Below are positions 9,998 through 19,260 of a DNA stretch of 64,000 nt, one piece after another. Every line of letters begins with the position of its first letter. Position 1 is the first letter of the stretch. Origin of the DNA: Microbacterium fluvii. Lineage in GTDB: Bacteria; Actinomycetota; Actinomycetes; Actinomycetales; Microbacteriaceae. The notes beneath the pieces are model-generated. The model was not told the origin of the DNA, did not search any database, and saw nothing but the letters and a program-made list of their open reading frames with translations. The stretch covers positions 1,302,001-1,366,000 of the forward strand of contig NZ_JAOPFX010000001.1 of assembly GCF_025515205.1 (NCBI RefSeq), in the 5' to 3' direction. The translations under genes and the position numbers were made by a program.

Positions 9998-10345
9998 TCA
10001 GGCGCCGTAGAGACTGGATGTCACCGACGCGTAGGCGAAGATGTCGAGCCAGAAGACCGCGACGAGGCACAGCCCCGTCAGCAGCACGAGCGTCAGCTCG
10101 AAGAAGCGCCGACGCCATCCGATCGCGAACGCACCGGCGAACACGGCGAGGGGGAACACGATCGGCAGGGCCAGCACGAACCACCCGTAGGCGCTCAGGC
10201 CCACGTCTCCCCCGGCCTGCTGCACCATGAACGACACGGCGCCCCACACGGCGTAGGCGTAGAGCAGGCCGAACAGGCCCGCGGTCACCGCGATGACCCA
10301 CACCGGCAGCGCGGTGCGGCGGACGGATGCTGTCGCCTCGGCCAT
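9998..10345 (-). CDS. Small integral membrane protein, unknown function
   Basis: 115 residues with three clear hydrophobic segments (around VWVIAVTAGLFGLLYAYAVW, WFVLALPIVFPLAVFAGAFAIG and FFELTLVLLTGLCLVAVFW). No catalytic motif is visible. Its ATG overlaps the stop of the upstream membrane-protein gene (ATGA), so the two are translated together and may form a complex. It precedes serA in the same direction with an 86-nt gap. I do not recognise the family. Confidence 0.7.
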   Translation of the reverse strand: MAEATASVRRTALPVWVIAVTAGLFGLLYAYAVWGAVSFMVQQAGGDVGLSAYGWFVLALPIVFPLAVFAGAFAIGWRRRFFELTLVLLTGLCLVAVFWLDIFAYASVTSSLYGA

Positions 10346-10845
10346 CAGCGCACCCCCGCCATGAGGAACGGCCACGGAATGAGCACGACGACGCCGACGA
10401 TGAGCGGCAGCATCCGCTTCCAGACCGCGGCGCCGCGGGTGAGCACGAGCGTCGTCGCGAACCACACGAGCGGGGCGAGCGAGGCGAGGAGCCACGCCGC
10501 CGTGAAGCCGGCCGGCTCGAGGAAGAGCTGTGCGACCAGATTGAGGCTCTGACCGCCGACGAACCAGCCGACGGCGTAGAGCAGGTGGATGCCCCCGAGC
10601 ACGCCGAAGGTCACGAGCGCGACGTTGCCGAGGGGCGCGGGCTCGCCCGTGATGTCAACGGTCGATGCCGTCGCGGGCGAATCCTGCGCCGGAGCCACCG
10701 CGGCATCCAGGGCCTCGCTCCCCTTGCCGACCGCGGTATAGCCGGCGGGAAGCCGCGAGGGGGCCGGCGCGTCGTCCACCCCGGCATCGAGGGTCGGGTC
10801 GTCGTCGCCGTCCCAGGTCAGGGCGTCGTCGTCTTCGCGTGGCAC
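10345..10845 (-). CDS. Membrane protein with acidic N-terminus, unknown function
   Basis: 166 residues: an acidic, disordered cytoplasmic region of about 80 residues (EDDDALTWDGDDDPTLDAG) followed by three hydrophobic segments (NVALVTFGVLGGIHLLYAVG, AAWLLASLAPLVWFATTLVL, MLPLIVGVVVLIPWPFLMAG). GTG 10845 is chosen because TACGCT ends exactly 6 nt upstream, the leaderless pattern seen repeatedly in this window; the frame is open to 10953 but that extension looks non-coding. Stop overlaps the next start (ATGA). Function unknown. Confidence 0.6.
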   Translation of the reverse strand: MPREDDDALTWDGDDDPTLDAGVDDAPAPSRLPAGYTAVGKGSEALDAAVAPAQDSPATASTVDITGEPAPLGNVALVTFGVLGGIHLLYAVGWFVGGQSLNLVAQLFLEPAGFTAAWLLASLAPLVWFATTLVLTRGAAVWKRMLPLIVGVVVLIPWPFLMAGVR

Positions 10846-10907
10846 CCCTCCAGCGTAACCGGCGAGGTCCACAGGCTCTGCCCGCGTCGACTCCGATGTC
10901 GACAGAG

Positions 10908-10949
10908 CGCGCGGGGGCGGCGCGGCTCGGTGTGCGCCGCCCCCGCGCG
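10908..10949 (-). terminator. Strong hairpin terminator after the 75-aa gene
   Basis: Perfect 16-bp GC stem (10908-10923 with 10934-10949) around a 10-nt loop. It starts directly at the stop codon of the leftward 75-aa gene. No T-tract follows, common in high-GC actinobacteria. It isolates the small-gene pair from the membrane-protein/serA unit. Confidence 0.75.
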
Positions 10950-11177
10950 TCACATCGCCGGCACAGCGGGAGTGCCGCCCGAGCCGCGACGATGCAGATG
11001 CACGTGGGTGCGCACCCAGTGGGCCGTGCGCCGCAGCATCCGCCTGGCTGAGGACTCCGGCGCGACGAAAGTGGCGCGCCGCCCCTGCTGCTGACGGCGC
11101 AGCCTCGCCTGTTCCACCAGCTCCGCCGTCTGACGCTGAGCGTGGTCGTACGCCACGGCGCTCATGTAGCTGTCCAT
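10950..11177 (-). CDS. 75-aa basic protein, unknown function
   Basis: Small, strongly basic protein (RLRRQQQGRR, SSARRMLRRTAHWVRTHVHL) without a signal peptide or membrane segment. The N-terminal 30 residues look helical. It starts 7 nt after the stop of the 57-aa gene, with GAGG in that gap, so the two are co-transcribed. A strong terminator follows immediately. The pair is divergent from the BTAD/STAND regulator gene. I do not recognise a family; the basic patches could bind nucleic acid or phospholipid, which is speculation. Confidence 0.6.
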   Translation of the reverse strand: MDSYMSAVAYDHAQRQTAELVEQARLRRQQQGRRATFVAPESSARRMLRRTAHWVRTHVHLHRRGSGGTPAVPAM

Positions 11178-11184
11178 GTCCTCG

Positions 11185-11358
11185 TCACTCCGCTATGAAG
11201 GCGGCGCCGCTGTGCGCGCCCCCGCCCTGTCCGCCGACTCGTTCGTCGGCACCTGCCGAGCCGGCGTTCGCCACCGCCGCGACGATGCCGAGTCCCGCCG
11301 CCAGCAGCACCGCGGCGATGCCGGCCATGACTCGTGTGCGAATGGCCGTGGTGTCCAT
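11185..11358 (-). CDS. 57-aa predicted secreted or membrane-anchored peptide
   Basis: Starts at ATG 11358, with a good Shine-Dalgarno (GGGGGA) 6 nt upstream. Residues 1-32 resemble a signal peptide: a short charged start (MDTTAIRTR), a hydrophobic core of about 18 residues, and an Ala-Asn-Ala ending suited to signal peptidase I. Cleavage after residue 32 would release a 25-residue glycine-rich peptide ending GAAFIAE. Otherwise it is a single-pass membrane protein. Divergent from the large regulator, with 151 bp between. Too small for a family call. Confidence 0.6.
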   Translation of the reverse strand: MDTTAIRTRVMAGIAAVLLAAGLGIVAAVANAGSAGADERVGGQGGGAHSGAAFIAE

Positions 11359-11420
11359 GACCGTCCCCCGTTTCTGCCGCTGCCCGCTGCACCGGCTGAT
11401 TCCACGGTGCGGCGCCGGGG

Positions 11421-11487
11421 TACCCGCGGCGTACGCGGCGATACCCATCCGGTACCCGTCGCTCACGCGGGCTGTTGACGGGTACCC
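11421..11487. repeat. Helically phased TACCC repeats in regulator promoter
   Basis: TACCC occurs at 11421, 11442, 11453 and 11483, and a one-mismatch copy TACGC at 11432. Steps are 11, 10, 11 and 30 bp, so all lie on one face of the helix. The last repeat ends 10 nt upstream of the proposed -10 element at 11498. SARP/BTAD regulators are known to bind direct repeats spaced about 11 bp just upstream of the -10, which matches. Autoregulation by the BTAD protein is inferred. Confidence 0.6.
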
Positions 11488-11503
11488 ATGCCGGGCCCAC
11501 ACT
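11475..11503 (+). promoter_or_regulatory. Candidate promoter of the BTAD/STAND gene
   Basis: TTGACG at 11475-11480, 17-nt spacer, then CACACT at 11498-11503. The start codon ATG 11510 begins 6 nt after this -10, so the transcript would be leaderless; no Shine-Dalgarno is present. The -10 is weak (only A2 and T6 of TANNNT fit), as expected for a promoter that needs an activator. Confidence 0.5.
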
Positions 11504-11509
11504 GCTCGC

Positions 11510-14500
11510 ATGAGCGTGAGGGTGCTGGGGCCGCTCGACACCGGGGCGGCGCTGAGTCCGAGGGAGCGGACGATCCTGAGCGCGCTCATCGTGCGGCGCC
11601 CCGATGCGATCCCGCCCGGTGAGCTCGCCGACGCATGCTGGGGCGCCGACGCTCCCCCGACCTGGGCGCAGCAGGTCAAGAAGTCCATCTCGACGATCCG
11701 TCGGATGCTGGGGGCAGACAGTGTGCGCACGTTGGGCGCCGACTACGCCTTCGGCCTCGACCCCGACACCCTCGACGCGACGCGCTTCGAACGACTGGTC
11801 TCGGCGGCTCGCCAACAGCAGCTCCACGGCGAGCACGATCGCGCGATCGATGCCTACCAGCGCGCCCTCGCGCTCTGGCGCGGTCGGCCCTTTCCCGACA
11901 TCGCCGACTGGGAGCCGGGTGTCGTCGAGACGATGCGGCTGACCGAGATCCGCGACAGCGCCGCAGAAGAGCTGCTCGACGCACGACTGAACGCGGGCGA
12001 TGAGCGCGCGGTCATCCCCGACGCCGAGCGTCTGGTGCGCGAGAATCCCCTGCGTGAGGACCGGTGGGCGATTCTGGCGCTGGCCAACTATCGCGCCGGG
12101 CGCCAGGCCGAGGCGCTGGCGACGGTGCGCGCGGCCCGGGAACGTCTGCTCGACGAGCTGGGCATCGAGCCGGGCGCGCGGCTGCGCGATCTCGAAGTGG
12201 CCATGCTGCGCCAGGATCCGGGCCTGGTGCGCACGGTCGCGACGCCGAGCGCCTCATCGCAGTGCCCCTATCCGGGGCTGGCGGCATTCGGCCTCGACGA
12301 CGCCGAGGTGTTCTTCGGCCGCGAAACCGACGTCGAGGCGCTCGTCGATCGTCTGCGCCCCGGCGCTCTCGTCGCCGTCGTCGGCCCGTCCGGGTCGGGC
12401 AAGTCGTCTCTCGTGCTCGCCGGCGTGCTCCCCCGCCTCGTGGCGGGCGGCCGCGTCGCGCGGATCGTGCGGCCGGGGACCGGCGGCGCGGCGTCGTTCG
12501 CGGATGCGGTGGAGCGCGGCGGCGTGGTCGTCGTCGACCAGGCCGAGGAGCTGATGCAGGTCACCGGTGCCGAGATCGAGGACTTCTGCGCGCGTGCGGC
12601 CGAGTTCCTCACCGACGGTGGCACGATCGTGCTCACGCTGCGCTCCGACTTCCTCGACCGAGCCACCGCGCTCCCCCATGTCGGCGAGGCCGTCGCCCGC
12701 GGCGTCTACGCCCTGGCCCCGCTGTCGGCGGCGAGTCTGCGCGAGGCGATCGAGCAGCCGGCGCGGCACGCCCACCTGAGGTGGGAGCCCGGCCTGGTCG
12801 AACTCGTGCTGCGCGACGCCGCCGACAGGTCGACGACGCTGCCGCATGTGTCGCACGCGCTGCGAGAGACCTGGGCGCGCCGCGCCGGGGCGGTGCTCAC
12901 GGTCGAGGGGTATGAGGCGACGGGCGGCATCGCCGGTGCGATCGCGCAGTCGGCCGAGACGCTCTACCGGCAGCTCTCGCCTTCCGAGCGGACGCTGTGC
13001 AGAGCTCTCATGCTGCGGCTGGTCGCCCGCGATGCCGAGGGGCTCTCGCTCCGCCGCCGCACTCCCCTCCCGGCACTGCTGGCCGATGCCGATCGGCGCG
13101 GCGTGATCGAGAAGCTCGTCGCCGCGCGGCTCGTCGTCGTCGACGGCGAGGCGATCATGATCGCGCACGAGGCGATCGCCACCGCCTGGCCGCGCCTGGA
13201 CGGCTGGCTGGAGGAGGATGCTGCCGGCGCTCGGCTGATGGGGTCGCTCGAACTCGCGGCGCAGACCTGGGACGCCGATGGCCGCCCGGCCGACGCCCTG
13301 CTGCGCGGCGGCCGCCTGCAGGCGCTGCGTGAGTGGCGGGAGGACGCCCAGCCCGATCTCACCGAGGCCGAGGCCGCCCTACTGGATGCGTCGACGACGG
13401 CCGAGCGCGACGAACTCTCGGCGCTGCAGGAGCACACCCGCCAGCAGCGCCGGCAGAACCGGCGCCTGCGCTGGGCGCTGGGCGGCATCGGCGTGGTGCT
13501 CGTGGCGGCGGTCGCCGCGGGAGGGCTGGCGGCAGCATCCGCCCGGAATGCCACCGTGGAGGCCGTCACCTCACGGGCACTGAGCCTGCGCACGACCGAC
13601 CGCGAGCTGGCGGCCCTGATGGCCGTCGCCGCGCACGAGTCCTGGCCTGGCGACGAGCGCACGTCGACCGCCCTGGTCGGCTCGGTGACCGAAGCGGCGG
13701 GCTATATCGGCACCACCTACGTGCCCGATGCCCAGTGGCGGGTCGGCGTGTGGCCGATCCCCGGCACGACGCAGGCGGCCATCGTGCGCGATCAGGTCAA
13801 CGTGGAGATCATCGACTACGTGACGGGCGAGCGGATCCGCAGCCTCACGCCGGCGCTCGAGCGTCCTCCGGGGATCATCCGCCCCTGGGTGCGGGTGAGC
13901 GCCGACGGCAGCACGATGGCGATCGCTCAGCACTTCGCCGACCCGCAGACCGGTGCAGGCGAGGTCGAGCACGTGTCGTTCTTCGATCTGGAGTCCGGTC
14001 GGCAGGTCGGCTCGACGATCGTGACGACGACCGCCACCGACACGATCTCGCTCAGCCCGGACGGCGCCCATCTCACCTGGGCCGCGACCGGAACGCTCGT
14101 GGTCGTAGACCGCGACACCGGTGAGGTGCGCACCGCCGAGGTCGAGACGACTCCGCCGGAGGCGATGTCGTGGTCGGCGGCGTCGGCGTATGGTTCAGAC
14201 GGCTCGCTGCGCGTGGCCACCGTCACGGGGCGCCTGCTCGAGATCGACCCCGAGACACTCGCGGTGCGGGGCAGCGTCGCGATCCCGCCGCGACGCATGA
14301 ACAACGCCATCCTCATCGCCGACGACGGCACCGTGTTCGGCATCGGGATCGAGGGGGTCGCCGTGATCGACTCGGCCGGTGTGCAGGTGTGGACGCGGGG
14401 CTTCGAACGCACCTGGGAGTGCTCCCGTCCCCTCGTGAGCTCGACCACCGAGATCGCCGGGTGCGGCGACGAGCGCGGCAGCGTGCAGCTGTGGAACCTG

Positions 14501-15712
14501 CGCACCGGGATGCGCATCGCCGAGCCGTTCGACTATCAGGGTGGAGGCTCCGGCGACCTGGCGCTCGTGGACGGCGATCGGGAGCTGCTGCTGCTCAGTG
14601 CGATCCTTCCCCGCATCGGGCGGCTGCGCGTCGACGGCTCGGGCGCAGGCGCCGAGATCGTCGCGCGCGGTCAGACGACGGCGGCGGGCTTCAGCCCCGA
14701 CGGCACCCGCATCATCGTGCGGGGAGAGGTGGTCGAAGGCGCAGAGACACCGCTGAGCGTGTGGGACGTCGAATCGGACGAGGCCGTGTTCCGCATCCCC
14801 GACGACGTCGTGGACGACTACGACGGCTACCTCGCCTCCGATCCGCGCTGGCTGACCGATGACCTGCTGGGCATCTGGCGCATCGACACCGACGACGACG
14901 GCACCGAGACGCCGCACATGACCGTGCTCGACATCTCGACCGGGCGCTTCGTCGCCACCGAGCTTCCCGACGACACCTGGGACGTGTATCCCTCGCCCGA
15001 TCGCGACCGCTTCTACGTGACGCAGGCCGTGCCCGACGAGAACTCGTTCCCGCAGTTCGAACCGTGGGTGAGCGTGTTCGACCCGTCGACGCTGACGCTG
15101 CTGCCGCAGCGCTTCAACGCAGCCGACTACCTGTATTCGGTCGCCTCGTCGACCGACGGCTCGCAGGTGTTCGTGACCCGCTGGATCAACGACTCGCTCG
15201 GGTTCCGCACATCGGTCTATGACGGCGCCACCGGCGAGGCGACCGGAGAGGGCCTCGAGCGCATGTTCAGCGTGGCCTGGGCCGGCGGAGACACCGTCAT
15301 CGGCGCGGGCGACACCGGGCTGTACGAGTATTCGTCTCGCACGCTCGAACGCATCGGCACGCTCCCCGCGCAGAAGTCGCGGGTCTCGAAAGTGTCATTG
15401 ACCGGCGATCTCCAGACGCTCATGTCGGCGTCGACCGGCGATGACGGCGTGTCGCTGATCGACCTGGCCACCCGCCGCAGGCTCGGCGACGCGATGTTCG
15501 CCGGCGACGACGGGATCGCCGACGTCGCGCGTGACGGTTCCGCGTTCGTGATTTCTGTGCCGCAGGGCGTGGCGCTCTGGAGCCTGGATCCGGACGCCCA
15601 GTCCGACGCGCTCTGCCGCATGGCCGGCCGCGAACCCACGGCCGACGAATGGGCGAACTACTTCAGCGAGCTGGGCGCCCAGCATCCGCTCTGCGCAGAC
15701 GTGCTCGGATAG
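11510..15712 (+). CDS. BTAD-type regulator fused to STAND NTPase, TM helix and beta-propeller
   Basis: 1400 residues. Residues 1-90: OmpR-like winged helix (MSVRVLGPLDTG, PPGELADACWGADAPPT, RTLGADYAFGLD). About 95-240: bacterial transcriptional activation domain, TPR-like (FERLVSAARQQQ, AIDAYQRALALWRG, LLDELGIEPGARLRDLE). About 255-600: STAND-type NTPase, introduced by PYPGLAAFGLDDAEVFFGRE; Walker A GPSGSGKS at 292-299, Walker B VVVVDQAEEL with D343, then a helical arm. About 655-677: one transmembrane helix (ALGGIGVVLVAAVAAGGLAA). About 690-1400: WD40-like beta-propeller blades (AAGFSPDGTRIIV, SADGSTMAIA, LSPDGAHLTW). Topology puts DNA-binding and NTPase parts inside and the propeller outside, so it could sense an external signal and act directly on DNA. 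The frame opens at 11195, but ATG 11510 starts the HTH domain and fits the leaderless promoter. Confidence 0.88.
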   Translation: MSVRVLGPLDTGAALSPRERTILSALIVRRPDAIPPGELADACWGADAPPTWAQQVKKSISTIRRMLGADSVRTLGADYAFGLDPDTLDATRFERLVSAARQQQLHGEHDRAIDAYQRALALWRGRPFPDIADWEPGVVETMRLTEIRDSAAEELLDARLNAGDERAVIPDAERLVRENPLREDRWAILALANYRAGRQAEALATVRAARERLLDELGIEPGARLRDLEVAMLRQDPGLVRTVATPSASSQCPYPGLAAFGLDDAEVFFGRETDVEALVDRLRPGALVAVVGPSGSGKSSLVLAGVLPRLVAGGRVARIVRPGTGGAASFADAVERGGVVVVDQAEELMQVTGAEIEDFCARAAEFLTDGGTIVLTLRSDFLDRATALPHVGEAVARGVYALAPLSAASLREAIEQPARHAHLRWEPGLVELVLRDAADRSTTLPHVSHALRETWARRAGAVLTVEGYEATGGIAGAIAQSAETLYRQLSPSERTLCRALMLRLVARDAEGLSLRRRTPLPALLADADRRGVIEKLVAARLVVVDGEAIMIAHEAIATAWPRLDGWLEEDAAGARLMGSLELAAQTWDADGRPADALLRGGRLQALREWREDAQPDLTEAEAALLDASTTAERDELSALQEHTRQQRRQNRRLRWALGGIGVVLVAAVAAGGLAAASARNATVEAVTSRALSLRTTDRELAALMAVAAHESWPGDERTSTALVGSVTEAAGYIGTTYVPDAQWRVGVWPIPGTTQAAIVRDQVNVEIIDYVTGERIRSLTPALERPPGIIRPWVRVSADGSTMAIAQHFADPQTGAGEVEHVSFFDLESGRQVGSTIVTTTATDTISLSPDGAHLTWAATGTLVVVDRDTGEVRTAEVETTPPEAMSWSAASAYGSDGSLRVATVTGRLLEIDPETLAVRGSVAIPPRRMNNAILIADDGTVFGIGIEGVAVIDSAGVQVWTRGFERTWECSRPLVSSTTEIAGCGDERGSVQLWNLRTGMRIAEPFDYQGGGSGDLALVDGDRELLLLSAILPRIGRLRVDGSGAGAEIVARGQTTAAGFSPDGTRIIVRGEVVEGAETPLSVWDVESDEAVFRIPDDVVDDYDGYLASDPRWLTDDLLGIWRIDTDDDGTETPHMTVLDISTGRFVATELPDDTWDVYPSPDRDRFYVTQAVPDENSFPQFEPWVSVFDPSTLTLLPQRFNAADYLYSVASSTDGSQVFVTRWINDSLGFRTSVYDGATGEATGEGLERMFSVAWAGGDTVIGAGDTGLYEYSSRTLERIGTLPAQKSRVSKVSLTGDLQTLMSASTGDDGVSLIDLATRRRLGDAMFAGDDGIADVARDGSAFVISVPQGVALWSLDPDAQSDALCRMAGREPTADEWANYFSELGAQHPLCADVLG

Positions 15713-15725
15713 CGCGGATGCCGGA

Positions 15726-15754
15726 AGCCCGGCCCCCTTGTAAGGGGCCGGGCT
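15726..15754 (+). terminator. Rho-independent-like terminator after the regulator gene
   Basis: 11-bp perfect stem AGCCCGGCCCC / GGGGCCGGGCT with a 7-nt loop, 13 nt after the stop codon. It also lies past the 3' end of ilvC from the other strand, so it can serve both convergent units. Confidence 0.8.
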
Positions 15755-15814
15755 CCGTGTGGCTCTGAATCAAAGCCGGCTCGGCGGGTCAGCCGAGGCC
15801 TGGGTCACCGAGGG

Positions 15815-16897
<1,083 letters not shown>

Positions 16898-17407
16898 TCA
16901 GCCGCGCAGCACGCGCTCGGTGATGGACTTGCCGCCGCGGCCGATCGCCAGCAGGCCCGACTGCGACAGCTCTTTGATGCCGAAGGGCTCGAGCGCGCGC
17001 AGGAGCGCCTCGACCTTGCCCTTGTCACCGGTGACCTCGATCACCAGCGCGTCGCTCGCGTAGTCGACCACCGACGCGCGGAAGAGGTTGACCACCTCGA
17101 TGACGTTCGACCGCGTCGCGTTGTCGGCGCGCACCTTGATGAGCATGTGCTCACGCTGCACGGATGCCGACGGCTCCAGCTCGACGATCTTGATGACGTT
17201 GACGAGCTTGTTCAGCTGCTTGGTGACCTGCTCCAGCGGCAGCTCGTCGACGTCGACGACGACCGTGATGCGGGACAGCCCCGGCACCTCGGTCACCCCC
17301 ACGGCGAGGGATTCGATGTTGAAACCGCGGCGGGCGAACAGTCCTGCGACGCGGGTGAGCAGACCCGGCTTGTTCTCGACGAGAAGGCTCAGCACATGGC
17401 TCGACAC
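16898..17407 (-). CDS. ilvN: Acetolactate synthase small (regulatory) subunit
   Basis: 169 residues. N-terminal ACT domain (LSLLVENKPGLLTRVAGLFA, GFNIESLAVGVTE) that binds valine for feedback control, followed by the second domain needed to activate IlvB (HMLIKVRADNATRSNVIEVV, ALVIEVTGDKGKVEALLRAL). Starts at GTG 17407, 3 nt after the ilvB stop, with AGGAGG inside the end of ilvB, so the two subunits are translated in step. Confidence 0.96.
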   Translation of the reverse strand: MSSHVLSLLVENKPGLLTRVAGLFARRGFNIESLAVGVTEVPGLSRITVVVDVDELPLEQVTKQLNKLVNVIKIVELEPSASVQREHMLIKVRADNATRSNVIEVVNLFRASVVDYASDALVIEVTGDKGKVEALLRALEPFGIKELSQSGLLAIGRGGKSITERVLRG

Positions 17408-17410
17408 GAC

Positions 17411-19213
17411 TCAGTCCTCCTGCTCGAACGCCGGCGCGTGGTCGCGCGCGTACTGGATGTAGCTGTTGCTGACCCCCTGCGGCACCATCGGCCACACCAT
17501 CGCGTCGGCGCTCACGACGAAGTCGATGACGACGGGGCGGTCATTGGTCTCGAGAGCGGTCTGGATGGCAGCATCCACGTCTTCTTCTCGCTCCACGCGG
17601 ATCGCGAGGCACCCGTAGGCCTCGGCGAGCTTCACGAAGTCGGGAATGCGCACCGTGCCGTGCCCGGTGTTGAGGTTGGTGTGCGAGTAGCGGCCGTCGT
17701 AGAAGAGCGTCTGCCACTGGCGCACCATGCCCAGGCTCGAGTTGTTGATGATCGCGACCTTGATCGGGATGTTGTTGATGGCGCAGGTGGCCAGCTCCTG
17801 ATTGGTCATCTGGAAGCAGCCGTCGCCGTCGATCGCCCACACCGTGCGGTCGGGTTCGGCGACCTTGGCCCCCATCGCGGCGGGAACCGAGTAGCCCATC
17901 GTGCCGGCGCCGCCGGAGTTGAGCCACGCGTTGGGGCGCTCGTACTTGATGAACTGCGCCGCCCACATCTGGTGCTGGCCGACGCCGGCGGCGTAGACGC
18001 CCTCGGGGCCGGTCAGCTCGCCGATCCGCGAGATGACATACTGCGGCGACATGAGCCCGTCGGCGGGCGGCGTGTAGCCGAGGGGGAACTCCTCGCGGAG
18101 CCCGTCGAGGAACGCCCACCACTCCGAGGTGTCGGGTCGCGCCGCTGTCGTGGCGCCGTGATAGGCGGCGGCGAGGTCGACGAGCACCTCTTTGAGGTCA
18201 CCCACGATCGGCACGTCCGCGGTGCGGATCTTCGAGATCTCGGCGGGGTCGATGTCGACGTGCACGACCTTCGCGTTGGGGGCGAACAGCGCCGCCTTGC
18301 CGGTGACGCGGTCATCGAAGCGCGCACCGAGGGCGATGATGAGGTCGGACTCCTGCAGCGCCAGCACCGCGGGCACCGTGCCGTGCATGCCGGGCATGCC
18401 GAGGTGCTGCGGGTGCGAGTCGGGGAAGGCGCCGCGGGCCATCAGGGTCGTCACGACGGGTGCGCCTGTGGCCTCGGCGAGTTCGCGCAGCTCGCCCGAT
18501 GCGTGCGAGCGGATCACTCCGCCGCCCACGTACAGCACGGGCTTGACCGATTCGGCCAGCAGCTGCGCGGCGGCCTGGATCTGCTTGCCGTGGGCCTTGG
18601 TCACGGGGCGATAGCCGGGGAGCTCGACCTTGGGCGGCCAGATGAAGGGCGCCTCCGCCTGCTGGGCGTCCTTCGTGATGTCGACCAGCACCGGTCCCGG
18701 TCGACCGGTCGAGGCGATCTCCCACGCCGCGGCGATGGCGGCGGGGATCTCGTCGGCCGTCTTCACGAGGAAGGAGTGCTTGGTGATCGGCATCGTGATG
18801 CCGACGATGTCGGCCTCCTGGAACGCGTCGGTGCCCATGAGGTTCGAGAACACCTGGCCGGTGATGCACAGGATCGGCACCGAGTCCATGTAGGCATCGG
18901 CGATCGCGGTCACGAGGTTCGTCGCGCCGGGGCCCGACGTCGCGATCGCGACGCCGGTCTTTCCGGATGCTGCGGCATAGCCTTCGGCGGCGTGCCCGGC
19001 GCCCTGCTCGTGACGCACCAGGATGTGCCGGATCTCGGAGGTGTCCATGAGCGGGTCGTAGACCGGGAGGATCGCTCCGCCCGGCAGACCGAAGACATCG
19101 GTCACGCCGAGCATCTCGAGCGAACGGACGACCGCCTGAGCGCCCGTCAGCACAGGTGCGCCGGCGGTGCGGGCCGGAGGTCGTGGAACCACGGTGGCGG
19201 AATCGGAGGGCAT
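17411..19213 (-). CDS. ilvB: Acetolactate synthase large (catalytic) subunit
   Basis: 600-residue thiamine-diphosphate enzyme that condenses pyruvate into acetolactate or with 2-oxobutyrate into acetohydroxybutyrate. The catalytic Glu is in [18 protein letters not shown], the FAD/ThDP fold follows ([20 protein letters not shown]), and the ThDP/Mg motif is [19 protein letters not shown] with NN of [14 protein letters not shown]. Start ATG 19213 has AAGGAG 7 nt upstream. Only 47 nt separate it from ilvD; I see no leader peptide or attenuator hairpin there. Confidence 0.97.
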   Translation of the reverse strand: MPSDSATVVPRPPARTAGAPVLTGAQAVVRSLEMLGVTDVFGLPGGAILPVYDPLMDTSEIRHILVRHEQGAGHAAEGYAAASGKTGVAIATSGPGATNLVTAIADAYMDSVPILCITGQVFSNLMGTDAFQEADIVGITMPITKHSFLVKTADEIPAAIAAAWEIASTGRPGPVLVDITKDAQQAEAPFIWPPKVELPGYRPVTKAHGKQIQAAAQLLAESVKPVLYVGGGVIRSHASGELRELAEATGAPVVTTLMARGAFPDSHPQHLGMPGMHGTVPAVLALQESDLIIALGARFDDRVTGKAALFAPNAKVVHVDIDPAEISKIRTADVPIVGDLKEVLVDLAAAYHGATTAARPDTSEWWAFLDGLREEFPLGYTPPADGLMSPQYVISRIGELTGPEGVYAAGVGQHQMWAAQFIKYERPNAWLNSGGAGTMGYSVPAAMGAKVAEPDRTVWAIDGDGCFQMTNQELATCAINNIPIKVAIINNSSLGMVRQWQTLFYDGRYSHTNLNTGHGTVRIPDFVKLAEAYGCLAIRVEREEDVDAAIQTALETNDRPVVIDFVVSADAMVWPMVPQGVSNSYIQYARDHAPAFEQED

Positions 19214-19260
19214 GGTGATGCTCCTTGAAATGCAGACAGAAGGAGAAGGTCGGGCCGGGG

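Noticed and set aside
11510-15712. STAND protein as an antiphage (Avs-like) defence gene
   Set aside because: It has a DNA-binding BTAD head, a membrane helix and a propeller, no nuclease or other effector, and no neighbouring defence genes.
19214-19260. Attenuator or leader peptide before ilvB
   Set aside because: Only 47 nt, with no run of branched-chain codons and no alternative hairpins.
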